NCBI GenBank assembly: GCA_019418025.1
Contig: DYCR01000013.1
Coordinates: forward strand, 1-47,700
Direction of reading: 5' to 3'
Source: Clostridiales bacterium
Lineage (GTDB): Bacteria; Bacillota; Clostridia; Oscillospirales; Oscillospiraceae
DNA: 47,700 bases
Shown here: one piece after another, positions 7,788-16,275 of the stretch
How the letters are laid out: each line of letters begins with the position of its first letter
Numbering within the stretch: the first letter of the stretch is position 1
The notes under the pieces: generated by a model
The model's database searches: none
Told to the model about the DNA's origin: nothing
What the model saw: the letters and a program-made list of their open reading frames with translations, nothing else
Program-made: the position numbers and the translations under genes

Positions 7788-9056
7788 TCAAGCCTCAAAA
7801 TCCTTCATACAAACGGTCCTTCCGGTGACACGGGACTCCTCTGCCGCCAGAGCGATCAGGTGGCTCTCCACCGAGGAGGAGACCTGCGTGCGTCCGGTGT
7901 ATGCGCCGTCAGACTGCATCTGGCGAACCACGTCACGCATAAAGCCCTTGTCGCCGCCGGAGTGACCCTCGGGATCGGCATTCATGCGGATAACGGTCTT
8001 TTCACCGTTGACGAATCGGGTCAGCTCAATAAAATCGCTTTCCACATCGCCGACGATCTGGCCGTGGGTGCCCATGACCTTGATGGTGCGTCCCCCCTCC
8101 CATGTGAAGGCCGTCATGGTGAAGGAGGCAGTAACGCCGCTTTCAAACTCCAGATTCACCACCTGATGATCCACCACATCGTTGTCGCAGCGGTAGACAC
8201 AGCGGCCATAGGGTCCCCGTCGCAGGGCCGCCCGAACGGATTCGTCGGTGTCCTCCAGACTGACGACCTTTCGGATCACGGGGACATGAACGCCCTTGCT
8301 TTGCAGATAGATCCGCTCTGCGTTATAGGGGCAGTCATCTGCATGGGGGCAGCCGTCCAGACAGTATTCCGGCGCACCCTCGGGTGCATGCTCCGGACGG
8401 AAGTGCCCCAGACTGCCGAAGGAGGAGACCTTGGTGCAGTGGCTGTCTGCCATCCACAGCATGATATCCATATCGTGGCAGCTCTTTGCCAAAATCATGG
8501 GACTGGTTTGGTCTGCCCTGCGCCAGTTTCCACGGACAAAGCTGTGGGCCTGATGCCAGTATGCAACGTTCTCGATCTGCTGAATGGTCTGGAGCGTACC
8601 GATGGCACCGGAGCGGATCAGCTCACGGACCTTGCTGAAAAACGGGGTGTAGCGCAGAACATGGCACACCGTGACCAGACGTCCCTTCTCCTCGGCCTTT
8701 GCCTGCAAGGCACGCAGCTCCGTCGCATCCCGACTCATGGGCTTTTCCATGACCACGTGATACCCTGCCTCGATGGCCGTCATGGCCGGCTCGATGTGTT
8801 CGTTATCCTGTGTGCATACAAACACACAGTCCGCCATTTTGGGTCGGGACAGCAGCTCCTTCCAGTCCTCTGCGGCATTCTCCTTTGCAATCTCGTGGTC
8901 CCGGCAGAAGGCCTCGCGGCGCTCTGCATCCGGCTCAGCCACGGCAACAAATCTGATATCCTTGGGGTTCCGCTCAGCGAAGGCTCCGTAAACCTGTGCG
9001 CCGCGCTGACCTGCGCCGATCATAATTGCTTCTACGGTTTTCATCTTCTGAGACAT
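7788..9056 (-). CDS. Gfo/Idh/MocA-family NAD(P)-dependent oxidoreductase
   Basis: 422 residues. The N-terminal Rossmann fold has the GAGQRG dinucleotide motif at about residues 14-19. VVMEKPMS carries the lysine of the family's EKP signature, and CHVLRYTPFF and CHDMDIMLW follow in the substrate domain. The C-terminal half contains a cysteine-rich insert (DGCPHADDCPY) that could bind a metal, which is not a general feature of the family. Members oxidise or reduce sugar and inositol hydroxyls, and some open glycosides through a redox cycle. AAAGGA lies 10 bases before the ATG at 9056. Its place between permease and GH2 genes suggests it modifies a sugar released or processed by the same operon. 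Confidence 0.9.
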   Translation of the reverse strand: MSQKMKTVEAIMIGAGQRGAQVYGAFAERNPKDIRFVAVAEPDAERREAFCRDHEIAKENAAEDWKELLSRPKMADCVFVCTQDNEHIEPAMTAIEAGYHVVMEKPMSRDATELRALQAKAEEKGRLVTVCHVLRYTPFFSKVRELIRSGAIGTLQTIQQIENVAYWHQAHSFVRGNWRRADQTSPMILAKSCHDMDIMLWMADSHCTKVSSFGSLGHFRPEHAPEGAPEYCLDGCPHADDCPYNAERIYLQSKGVHVPVIRKVVSLEDTDESVRAALRRGPYGRCVYRCDNDVVDHQVVNLEFESGVTASFTMTAFTWEGGRTIKVMGTHGQIVGDVESDFIELTRFVNGEKTVIRMNADPEGHSGGDKGFMRDVVRQMQSDGAYTGRTQVSSSVESHLIALAAEESRVTGRTVCMKDFEA

Positions 9057-9153
9057 ATGGTCACAATCCTTTCGTAAAACAGGCGGGCGTGAGTCGCCTC
9101 CTGCCCGCCTGTCTGAGCCTTTCGGCTGTCTTTCATCGATTTTTTATTCTTGC

Positions 9154-10044
9154 TCAGCCCTTGACGGCGCCCACCGTCAGGCCGCGGGTGAAGTATTTCT
9201 GGAAAAAGGGGAAGATGAACAGCATCGGGCCCACTGCCAAAAGACACATGGCCATTCGCACGCTCTCGCTGGGGATCGACTGCCCCGGTGCCACGGAGAT
9301 GTTGTTCTGCATCTGCTTGAGGATCTCGATGATATTGCGCAGCATGACCTGAAGCATGTACTGCAAGGGGTACATCTCCTTGTCGTCAATGTACAGCATG
9401 GCAGGCTGCCAGCTGTTCCAGTAGTCCAGCAGCGTCAGCAGACCCACGGTTGCCAGAGCGGGCTTGGACAGGGGCAGGACAAACTTCCAATAGATGGTGC
9501 CGTTTCCCGCACCGTCCATGCGTGCAGACTCGATGATCTCGTTGGGGATGTCCATCATAAAGGTTTTCAGCATGATCAGGTACCAGACATTGACAAGAAG
9601 CGGGAAGATCATCGCCGCATAGGTGTTCTTCAGGTTCAGCACCTGTGTCATCAGGATATAGCTGGGGACCAGACCGCCGTTGAACAGCATGGTGAAGAAG
9701 AAATAAAAGGTGATAGATTTTTTGTACTTGAAGCCCGGGCGGGAAATGGCAAACGCAGCCATGGATGCCAGCAGCAGATAGGATACGGTGCCGATGAAGG
9801 ACACCAGAATGGTGACCTTGTACGCATTCAGGATCGTTGTGGGATTTTTCAGGATGAACTTGAATGCACTCAGGTCAAACTCCCGGAAGAAGAACGGATA
9901 CCCATCACTGGAGATGGATGCCTCGCTCGTAAAGGAGATGAACACAACCGAAAGCATGGGGACGATGAATACCGCCGACAGCAGAATGAAGAAGGTGTGC
10001 AGGATGACCGCCCTCACACGCTCTCTGCCCTTGTCTTGAATCAT
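9154..10044 (-). CDS. ABC sugar transporter permease, LplC/YtcP type
   Basis: 296 residues with six predicted membrane helices, starting with VILHTFFILLSAVFIVPML. The cytoplasmic EAA loop is visible as ESARMDGAGNG followed by FVLPLSKP; it docks onto the ATPase subunit. The protein ends in GLTVGAVKG, typical of CUT1 permeases of this class. AAAGGAGA precedes the ATG. It pairs with the upstream permease gene (21-base gap). No ATPase gene is present, so the transporter probably uses a shared MsmK-type ATPase encoded elsewhere, as is common for CUT1 systems in Firmicutes. Confidence 0.93.
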   Translation of the reverse strand: MIQDKGRERVRAVILHTFFILLSAVFIVPMLSVVFISFTSEASISSDGYPFFFREFDLSAFKFILKNPTTILNAYKVTILVSFIGTVSYLLLASMAAFAISRPGFKYKKSITFYFFFTMLFNGGLVPSYILMTQVLNLKNTYAAMIFPLLVNVWYLIMLKTFMMDIPNEIIESARMDGAGNGTIYWKFVLPLSKPALATVGLLTLLDYWNSWQPAMLYIDDKEMYPLQYMLQVMLRNIIEILKQMQNNISVAPGQSIPSESVRMAMCLLAVGPMLFIFPFFQKYFTRGLTVGAVKG

Positions 10045-10065
10045 AACGCAATCTCCTTTCTCTTA

Positions 10066-11010
10066 TCAGTAAAGACCGTAGTCCGGGTTGATTTTCTTGA
10101 CCGCACTGTTGGTGATCAGCACTAGGATCAGTCCGACCACCGACTTCAAAAAGCCTGCCGCGGAGCTCATGCCGATATTGCCGCTCTGGATCAGCGCGCG
10201 GTAGACATAGGTCTCCAAAACGTCTGTGGTTGCATACAGGGTCTTGGAATCCATGGGGACCTGATAGAACAGGCCGAAGTCGGAGTTCATGATCTTGCCC
10301 ACCGCCAGAATGGTCAGAATGATCATCATGGGATACAGGAACGGCAGGATGATGTGGCGGATGACCTGCCAGTGGGTGGCTCCGTCGATAACGGCGGCCT
10401 CTGTATAGGAAGAGTCGATGCTCATCAGGCTTGCGTAGTACATCAGCACGTTCATGCCCACGGTTTTCCAGATCTGAAGCACGATGATAATGGTGACCCA
10501 CGCCTTGGGGGTATTGTACCAGTCCAGTGTCTCGCCGTTTGCTGCTGCGGAGATGGCATTGAGATAACCCAGACGGGGATTCAGGAAGGCATAGACAACA
10601 TAGGAAACAACCACCCACGACAGGAAGTAGGGGAAGAACATGGTGGTCTGATAAACCTTCAGGGCCTTGCGGCTGCGGATCTCATTGAGCATCAGCGCCA
10701 GTGCCACGGAGATCACAAGGGTCAGCACAATGAATGCAAGGTTATAAAGCAGCGTGTTGCGGATGATCCGGAAGGTATCCGGCGACTTGAACAGGAATTC
10801 AAAGTTCTTCCACAGGGGATCACAGAAGGGGCTGGCGAGGATGCCGTCCCGATAGCTGTAATTTTTAAATGCAACGATCAGACCTCCCATGGGGATGTAG
10901 GAAAACACCGCTACAACGATCATCATGGGAAGCGCCATCAAAACAAGTCCCAAATTCTGAGAACGATCGGACTTTTTCTGAGGACTTAGACGAATGCTTT
11001 TCTTCGACAT
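10066..11010 (-). CDS. ABC sugar transporter permease, LplB/YteP type
   Basis: 314 residues. A charged N-terminus (SKKSIRLSPQKKSDR) is followed by a first helix (LGLVLMALPMMIVVAVFSYIPMGG), the hallmark GGLIVAFKNY of LplB-like permeases, and several further helices. The EAA loop is EAAVIDGATHWQ followed by ILPFLYP. It forms the heterodimeric membrane channel with the next gene product. An AAAGGA site precedes the ATG, and a good promoter lies only ~35 bases further upstream. The two permease genes can therefore be expressed apart from the binding-protein gene. Confidence 0.93.
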   Translation of the reverse strand: MSKKSIRLSPQKKSDRSQNLGLVLMALPMMIVVAVFSYIPMGGLIVAFKNYSYRDGILASPFCDPLWKNFEFLFKSPDTFRIIRNTLLYNLAFIVLTLVISVALALMLNEIRSRKALKVYQTTMFFPYFLSWVVVSYVVYAFLNPRLGYLNAISAAANGETLDWYNTPKAWVTIIIVLQIWKTVGMNVLMYYASLMSIDSSYTEAAVIDGATHWQVIRHIILPFLYPMMIILTILAVGKIMNSDFGLFYQVPMDSKTLYATTDVLETYVYRALIQSGNIGMSSAAGFLKSVVGLILVLITNSAVKKINPDYGLY

Positions 11011-11045
11011 AAAATCTATCCTTTCTTACGTTTTTTGCTAACAGC

Positions 11046-11074
11046 AATATAAGTCAGCAAATCCACAATGACAA
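11046..11074 (-). promoter_or_regulatory. Probable promoter for the permease-oxidoreductase-GH2 genes
   Basis: On the - strand TTGTCA (11074-11069), a 17-base spacer, then TATATT (11051-11046). Transcription would start near 11039, about 28 bases before the permease ATG. This would let the four downstream genes be transcribed independently of the solute-binding protein. Confidence 0.6.
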
Positions 11075-11390
11075 GTGCTCATATCCGCAGATAGGTTCAA
11101 AATCCTACTCCAAAAAACGTACACGGGTACAATTTCATGCTTTGCACCCCATTGCTGCACCCTCTTTCCCTGACCTGCACAGCAAATTGGACATCCCCAA
11201 CGGCATAGGTTCACATTTCTGCTTTCCCCTTCCCTGCATCCGGGGTCGGTTTTCATACCTTCATCCCCGTCGCCTCCATGCCGGTCTACCCGAGGCAGCC
11301 CCTGAGGGGTCTGTGGCGCGTCCACCGACCGATAGAGATTTCTGTACATCTTCCCTCGCCGGAGGAGTTTTCCGGTCATAGAACGCAATC
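11075..11390. other. Spacer between binding-protein and permease genes, no gene seen
   Basis: The ~430-base spacer between the binding protein and the permease is unusually long for such an operon. This central part shows no ribosome binding site in front of any reading frame and no protein-like composition. A short CCCCTGAGGGG-type hairpin lies near 11300, and GTAC-CGG-GTAC at about 11120. No further function is visible. Confidence 0.5.
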
Positions 11391-11421
11391 AGGCGGACGC
11401 AGGATATCCCCGCGTCCGCCT
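11391..11421 (-). terminator. Stem-loop just after the binding-protein gene
   Basis: AGGCGGACGC (11391-11400) pairs perfectly with GCGTCCGCCT (11412-11421) around an 11-base loop, 19 bases after the stop of the solute-binding protein gene. The - strand sequence after the stem is not T-rich, so it is probably a leaky terminator or an mRNA-stabilising hairpin. That would give more binding protein than permease, a usual need for ABC importers. Confidence 0.65.
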
Positions 11422-11439
11422 GTGTGTCTCTATTCAGAT

Positions 11440-12903
11440 TTACTTGCTTGCCAAAAATGCGTCTACCTGAGTCTGCATCTCTGCGGTGACCTTCTCCAAA
11501 CCGGCCACATTCATCTTTTCCATCATCTCAGGGATGACCACAGTGTAGTCCTGCAGACCGTAGTACAGGATATCCTTGTACTCCATCCAGATGGCCTCGA
11601 TGTTTGCCAGCTCCGTCTCGACCTTGCTGCGATCGGGAACAAAGCCAAACAGTGCATCATACTGGGCTTCCTCGTTGCCCTTGATGGTGGCTTCCCAGAC
11701 CCCCTCCTCGTCGTTGACGGTCAGCATTGCGTTGAACTGATTGCCCAGCTCCCACTGGGGCACGGTCCATGCACCTTCTTTTGCCTGAACACGGCCGTCC
11801 ACCAGATCATAGTCCTGACCCTCCAGACCGAAGAACAGCATGTTTGCCACTTCCTTGTTGCTGAAGATGTAGTCGTACATCTGGATGGCCTTCTCCGGAT
11901 GCTTGGAGTTGACGTTCACGCCGGTGAGGGTACTCTGGACTGCGTTGGTGCTGATGACGGGCTTGCCCAGAGGAATGACCGTGGTATCATGGCCGCTGCT
12001 GTTCTTCAGAGCAGTCTCGACACCGGGCTTGAAGCGCTGATAGCGGGACAGGATCATGCCCTGATTCATCAGGGTGTTTTCGTCCTTCATGGTTGCTGCA
12101 TCAGCGGGGGTCCAGTTGTTGTCCTTCCACAGCTTGAAGCTCTTCAGAGTCGGCTCCACCTTTTCAAAGAACAGGTTGTTGTCGAACTGCTTGGTTTCCT
12201 CGTTGAATGCCAGTACGGGCAGGTTCAGCACCCAGCAGATGGGCTCTTCCTGCATGAAATGCTCGATCTGAGCAGGGCCGCCGCCGCGGTTTGCGAACTT
12301 GTCGGGGTAAGCAGCCGCCAGCTTGCCGATGGCATCGTTCAGGCTGTCCCAGTCGTTGATCTTGGTGACATCGATATTCTGCTCGGTGATCGCCTCGGTC
12401 AGGAAGCCCATGCCGCCCTGATCGTACATAACCTGATAGTTGATCAATGCGTAAACGTCGCCGTTCACCTTAACGCCGTCCCACAGTCTTTCCGGGATGG
12501 TTTTCATCACGTTGGGTGCGTTTTCAGCCAGCATTTCGGGGGTCAGCTTCAGCAGTGCGCCCTTGCCGGCTGCGCTGACATAGTTGTTTGCCCAGCTGGA
12601 GGTGAATGCCAGATCCCACTCGTCGCCGCCTGCCATAGCCATCTGCATCTTGGTGTCAAAGTCACCGGGTGCGATGAAGCGCAGGTTCAGGGTCATGTTC
12701 AGATCCTCTTTCAGCTTTGCGTTGACAGCCTCCATGACAGCGTCATAGTGGGCAGGCTCTTCACTTCTGACCATCCAGATGATCTCGGTGGTCTCGCCCT
12801 TACTGTCTACTGCATCTGTGCCGTTGGTGTCAGACTTGCCGCAGCCTGCAAACACACCCACGGTCATCAGACCAGCCAGAACAAGAGAAAGCAGTTTTTT
12901 CAT
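11440..12903 (-). CDS. Extracellular solute-binding lipoprotein of sugar ABC transporter (LplA/YtcQ type)
   Basis: 487 residues. The N-terminus is a lipoprotein signal: KK, a hydrophobic stretch, then VFAGC with the lipidated cysteine at residue 21. The mature protein is a family 1-type binding protein tethered to the outer face of the membrane; it captures oligosaccharides for the two permeases encoded next. Blocks such as NVNSKHPEKAIQMYDYIFSNKE and the EAIWMEYKDILYYGLQD region near the C-terminus are typical of the LplA/YtcQ group with a DUF3502-like tail. AAGGAGG precedes the ATG. It is the first gene of the operon and is divergent from the AraC-type regulator gene. Confidence 0.93.
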   Translation of the reverse strand: MKKLLSLVLAGLMTVGVFAGCGKSDTNGTDAVDSKGETTEIIWMVRSEEPAHYDAVMEAVNAKLKEDLNMTLNLRFIAPGDFDTKMQMAMAGGDEWDLAFTSSWANNYVSAAGKGALLKLTPEMLAENAPNVMKTIPERLWDGVKVNGDVYALINYQVMYDQGGMGFLTEAITEQNIDVTKINDWDSLNDAIGKLAAAYPDKFANRGGGPAQIEHFMQEEPICWVLNLPVLAFNEETKQFDNNLFFEKVEPTLKSFKLWKDNNWTPADAATMKDENTLMNQGMILSRYQRFKPGVETALKNSSGHDTTVIPLGKPVISTNAVQSTLTGVNVNSKHPEKAIQMYDYIFSNKEVANMLFFGLEGQDYDLVDGRVQAKEGAWTVPQWELGNQFNAMLTVNDEEGVWEATIKGNEEAQYDALFGFVPDRSKVETELANIEAIWMEYKDILYYGLQDYTVVIPEMMEKMNVAGLEKVTAEMQTQVDAFLASK

Positions 12904-13082
12904 TTTCTTCGTGTCCTCCTTGAATTGTGTGTTGATTACGCTCGATCCTTCCAGAGCATAATTCCAAAATTTGATTCCCGCAGCAGACCTGCGAACCCGG
13001 CCTTTGCCGCCGGATACACAGCCCCGCCGTGTGGATCGCCAGAGTCGGGGGCCGGAGCCGGCCGTCCCTGCCTGACGCCAAT

Positions 13083-13111
13083 ATCATAAGCACCCCGCCG
13101 CCGTCGCGCAA
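13083..13111 (-). promoter_or_regulatory. Candidate promoter for the binding-protein operon
   Basis: On the - strand TTGCGC (13111-13106), a 17-base spacer, then TATGAT (13088-13083). The -10 is good (5/6) and the -35 weak (3/6), as expected of an activator-dependent promoter. Transcription would start near 13076 and give a ~170-base leader. A nested inverted repeat begins 21 bases upstream of the -35, a normal position for an AraC-type activator site. Confidence 0.4.
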
Positions 13112-13131
13112 GTGCCGAAAAGCCGGAACAG

Positions 13132-13177
13132 GTTCATTTTTAGGGTTCAAAAACATGTTTTCTGGTTTAAAATGAAC
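13132..13177. promoter_or_regulatory. Nested inverted repeat, candidate operator
   Basis: GTTCATTTT (13132-13140) and AAAATGAAC (13169-13177) are perfect inverted copies. Almost concentric with them is a perfect 12-base palindrome, AAAACATGTTTT (13150-13161). The element lies between the divergent binding-protein and regulator genes, upstream of the candidate promoters of both. It is the natural candidate for binding by the adjacent AraC-type regulator; this assignment is inference. Confidence 0.6.
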
Positions 13178-13205
13178 GTTCAGCATATACCTAGGTTGAA
13201 TTATT

Positions 13206-13214
13206 TGCTATAAT
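13206..13214 (+). promoter_or_regulatory. Extended -10 promoter of the AraC-type regulator gene
   Basis: TGC-TATAAT, a perfect extended -10 element, with TATAAT at 13209-13214. No good -35 lies 17 bases upstream, which is tolerated with an extended -10. Transcription would start near 13221, about 50 bases before the ATG at 13274. Confidence 0.6.
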
Positions 13215-13273
13215 GAACTCAGAAATTAAACGCAGTGTACACCATCTGGCGTGTGTCAAGGAGTTTTTCACCC

Positions 13274-15601
13274 ATGAAGCAGAGTATCTGGCAGTCAAAG
13301 CATTTCAAGAAAATATTTCGCACCGTTCATCTGACCACCTTCGCATTGCTGGTCTGCGCCTTGGTCATGACCTATTTTTCCTTTCAAAAGGTCACCGGGA
13401 GCTATTTGGACTCAGCCATGTCACGATTTATCCAGACCGCCTATTCCACGGTGGATCATCAGATCAGCAACAGCCAAAAAAACGCCCTGAATGTCTCCAT
13501 GACCCCCAGTGCCGCAGTACTGTTCTCTCAGAATCCCCTGTCAACGGTGGATCGCTATAATGCCATGCATAACGTGGATTACTTCATCTCTCAGGATTCC
13601 TGCATCCACTCCGTCCTCTTTTACAACAATACCACCGACGAGGTTTTTATGTTCGGGCGGGATCTTTCCTTCGGGCAGCTCAAGGATTTTTATGATCGGG
13701 ACATCGTCAACCAAATCTACAGCCCGGGCATCCCTCTGATCCAATTTATGCCCCGTGTGATCCAAAATTCCCGCCACAGCGACACCACCTCCACCGTCCT
13801 GACGACCTTCTACCATCTCGGCGGCGGAAATTACGTGATCACCAATCTGGATACCGAAAATCTTTTTTCCGTCCTGCACAATGACCCAGCTGTTTACAGC
13901 AACGCCTCCACAAACTATCTGGTCTACCACAGTAAAAACGATGTGGTCTACGACAGCTTCTACCACGAGGAACTGGACGATTCCGACGAACAGATCCTCA
14001 AGGTGCTGAAGGAGCATCAATGGCAGGAGTCCTTTGCCGCATCCATCAACGGCATCCGCTACCGCTTTCATGTACTGGATGATCCGGAATACGATCTGCA
14101 AATGATCTCCATCATCCGCCAGTCCGACATCTCCGCTTCCCTGCTGACCTACCTGATCCCAGTGATCGTCATCATCATCTTCGTCGGGCTCATATCCCTG
14201 ATCGTCAATCTGCGGGTCAGCTCCAAGCTGTATTCCCCCATCGAGCAGATCCGCCGCACACTGCCTGCCGAGGAGCCCGGGACCGCCCCCCAGAAGGATA
14301 CCGGAGACGAGGTCGATTATATCACCAACCGTATCTCGGACGTGTCCAGCCGTCTCAACGCCCTGTTCAGCTACAAGCAAAAGAGCCTCTCCCTTTCTCA
14401 GGAGATCTTCCTAAAGGATCAGCTTTTGTACAACAAATACTCCGACGAGGAATTTTGGGACAAATGCGTTCAGGAGGAGCTGCCCTATCGGGACGGCGAC
14501 GCCTTCGTTCTGGTATATACCCAATGGTGCCCCATGACCGGCTCCGCCATGAATAACACCGTGGATCAGGGGCTGCTGTGCTTTGCTCTGGGCAATGTGG
14601 TCCATGAGCTGTTCGGTCAGGAGGTCAACGTCCGTGACCTGCCCTTTGAAAAGGACGGCATTGCCTTCCTCTTCTGTTTCCAAGGCAGCGACCTGCCCTC
14701 CATCAGCAATTCCGTGCTGAAAAACATCCAGTCCACCTTCTCGCAATACTTCGATCTGTCGATCTCCTTCTTCATTTCCGACCCCTTTTCCAAGCCCCGT
14801 CAGCTTACCCGCACCATGCAGCGGCTTCAGGAGCTTTCGGACTACCGATTCTTCTATGACGAAGGGTGCATCCTGCACACCAACGACATTCCTCTGGATC
14901 AGCTGCATACCGATATCTGCCCCGTGGCGGACATCGATCTCCTGGAATCGTCCATCCGTTCCGCCGATTGGATCGCCTGTCAGCAGCTTTTGGATGTTTA
15001 CTTTACAGAGCTTCCCAAGTACACCAAGGAGGCCGCCAGTGCATCCATCAATGTGTTTGCATCCAAGCTTATCACATGCCTGAAAAAGATCGAGGCCACC
15101 TATCCGGCATTCCCCGGGGTGAATTATCATCAGCTGTACGCAGATCTGTCTGCCGCCTCGACTCTGGGGCAGACCAAGGCGCTGATCTACACCCAGTTGA
15201 AGAGCATCATTGAAGCACTCAAATCCATTGACAGCAATTCCATGGGCATCGATGCAAAGGACGTTCAGCATTATCTGGAAAGCATTTATCAGGATTTCTC
15301 CATCTCCAGTAAATCCGTGGCACAGCATTTTCACGTTTCTGTCCCCTATCTGAACCGCATTTTCAAGCAGAAAACCGGCGAATCCATCTCTTTCTATATC
15401 AAAAAGCTCCGTTTGGAGCATGCCCGTCAGCTGCTGCTGACCACCACCCACCCGGTTGAGGTCATCGCAAAAACAGTGGGCTTTGAAAATACGAAATATT
15501 TTTACTCCATGTTCAAAAATGAGTACGGGGTCAGCCCCAGTACCTACCGAACCTCCAACAAAAATGCCGGTGAACCGGAGAATCCCGAGAATCAGCCGTA
15601 A
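13274..15601 (+). CDS. Membrane-anchored AraC-family transcriptional regulator
   Basis: 775 residues. A first membrane helix (about 17-38, TTFALLVCALVMTYF) is followed by a ~250-residue extracellular sensor region, a second helix (about 288-312, YLIPVIVIIIFVGLISLIV), a cytoplasmic linker of ~350 residues, and a C-terminal AraC-type double helix-turn-helix (about 664-760). The latter shows SKSVAQHFHVSVPYLNRIFK and the signature VGFENTKYFYSMFK-EYGVSP. Such one-component regulators resemble YtdP/YesN-type proteins and sense extracellular sugars or the loaded binding protein. The ATG at 13274 is chosen over an upstream GTG because AAGGAG lies 10 bases before it. It is divergent from the transporter operon, its likely target. 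Confidence 0.9.
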   Translation: MKQSIWQSKHFKKIFRTVHLTTFALLVCALVMTYFSFQKVTGSYLDSAMSRFIQTAYSTVDHQISNSQKNALNVSMTPSAAVLFSQNPLSTVDRYNAMHNVDYFISQDSCIHSVLFYNNTTDEVFMFGRDLSFGQLKDFYDRDIVNQIYSPGIPLIQFMPRVIQNSRHSDTTSTVLTTFYHLGGGNYVITNLDTENLFSVLHNDPAVYSNASTNYLVYHSKNDVVYDSFYHEELDDSDEQILKVLKEHQWQESFAASINGIRYRFHVLDDPEYDLQMISIIRQSDISASLLTYLIPVIVIIIFVGLISLIVNLRVSSKLYSPIEQIRRTLPAEEPGTAPQKDTGDEVDYITNRISDVSSRLNALFSYKQKSLSLSQEIFLKDQLLYNKYSDEEFWDKCVQEELPYRDGDAFVLVYTQWCPMTGSAMNNTVDQGLLCFALGNVVHELFGQEVNVRDLPFEKDGIAFLFCFQGSDLPSISNSVLKNIQSTFSQYFDLSISFFISDPFSKPRQLTRTMQRLQELSDYRFFYDEGCILHTNDIPLDQLHTDICPVADIDLLESSIRSADWIACQQLLDVYFTELPKYTKEAASASINVFASKLITCLKKIEATYPAFPGVNYHQLYADLSAASTLGQTKALIYTQLKSIIEALKSIDSNSMGIDAKDVQHYLESIYQDFSISSKSVAQHFHVSVPYLNRIFKQKTGESISFYIKKLRLEHARQLLLTTTHPVEVIAKTVGFENTKYFYSMFKNEYGVSPSTYRTSNKNAGEPENPENQP

Positions 15602-15653
15602 GCGTTCCCCGATTTCTGCATCCCGATTATTTCCGCTTCCCATCTGAATCCGC

Positions 15654-15690
15654 AAAAGCGAGTGTGCCCATCATGGGTACACTCGCTTTT
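15654..15690 (+). terminator. Intrinsic terminator after the AraC-type regulator gene
   Basis: AAAAGCGAGTGT (15654-15665) pairs with ACACTCGCTTTT (15679-15690); an inner CCCA/TGGG stem closes a TCA loop. The arms end in A4/T4, so it can also act on - strand transcripts coming from the DUF4298 gene. Confidence 0.88.
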
Positions 15691-15744
15691 ATCCTGCCGT
15701 AGATCACCAAATCCCCTGTGCTGCTGGGATCTGCGATATCTGCA

Positions 15745-16044
15745 TCATTTTTCATAGGTGAGGAGCAATTCCTTCATGCGCTCCATGAGTTCACGCTCAT
15801 CCGTCACAAGATCATAAACGGCATCTTCAGAGAGGACGCCGCGCTTCATGTCCTGCGGAACTCTTCCCTCCTCCTCCGCACGTCGATCCTCCATCCACTC
15901 TTTTTCAAAGTAGTATTCCTTCAGCTCTTTCAGCTGCCCCCGGATCTTCGTGTACGCATCCAATGCGTCAGAGAGATTCCCCACCGCCTCCAGTGCGTCA
16001 TCGAGAATCTTTTCATAGTGGCGTACTCTTTCAATGGTTTCCAT
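15745..16044 (-). CDS. DUF4298 domain-containing small protein
   Basis: 99 residues, rich in Glu, Lys and Leu and predicted almost entirely helical, with heptad-like segments (ILDDALEAVGNLSDALDAYTKIRGQLKEL) that suggest a coiled coil. The pattern EYYFEKEWMEDRRAEEEGR-P-D-KRGVLSEDAVYDL matches DUF4298 proteins of Firmicutes. No function is known. A strong AAAGGAGG lies six bases before the ATG. It is separated from the ribosomal cluster by that cluster's terminator and so is expressed independently. No promoter was assigned. Confidence 0.8.
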   Translation of the reverse strand: METIERVRHYEKILDDALEAVGNLSDALDAYTKIRGQLKELKEYYFEKEWMEDRRAEEEGRVPQDMKRGVLSEDAVYDLVTDERELMERMKELLLTYEK

Positions 16045-16220
16045 ATGAAGCCTCCTTTCGGCATTTCCGTGTCTGGCCTTTCGGGGAAATCATACCACAG
16101 GATCTGCAAAAGTGCAAATTTCCCGACTCCCACCAAGGGCTCCACCACTAGCTGCCCCCTGATGGGGCGATCACTGCCCACGTCCCCCGGCTTATCGTCA
16201 ACACCGCCGTATCATACACG

Positions 16221-16251
16221 CAAAAAAACGGTGCAGATAACCTGCACCGTT
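16221..16251 (-). terminator. Terminator of the S10-spc-alpha ribosomal cluster
   Basis: On the - strand AACGGTGCAG and CTGCACCGTT form a perfect stem around a short loop, followed at once by TTTTTT. It lies 25 bases after the rplQ stop codon and is a textbook intrinsic terminator. Confidence 0.93.
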
Positions 16252-16275
16252 CATTTTATATCACAAGCTTTTGGA

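Noticed and set aside
11038..11388. A 116-codon - strand frame in the spacer between binding protein and permease
   Set aside because: It has no ribosome binding site, contains the promoter of the permease gene, and its cysteine/arginine-rich product resembles no protein family.
13213..13560. A + strand frame starting before the AraC-type regulator gene
   Set aside because: It lies in another frame over the start of the regulator and stops inside it; the regulator frame has the proper ribosome binding site and recognisable domains.
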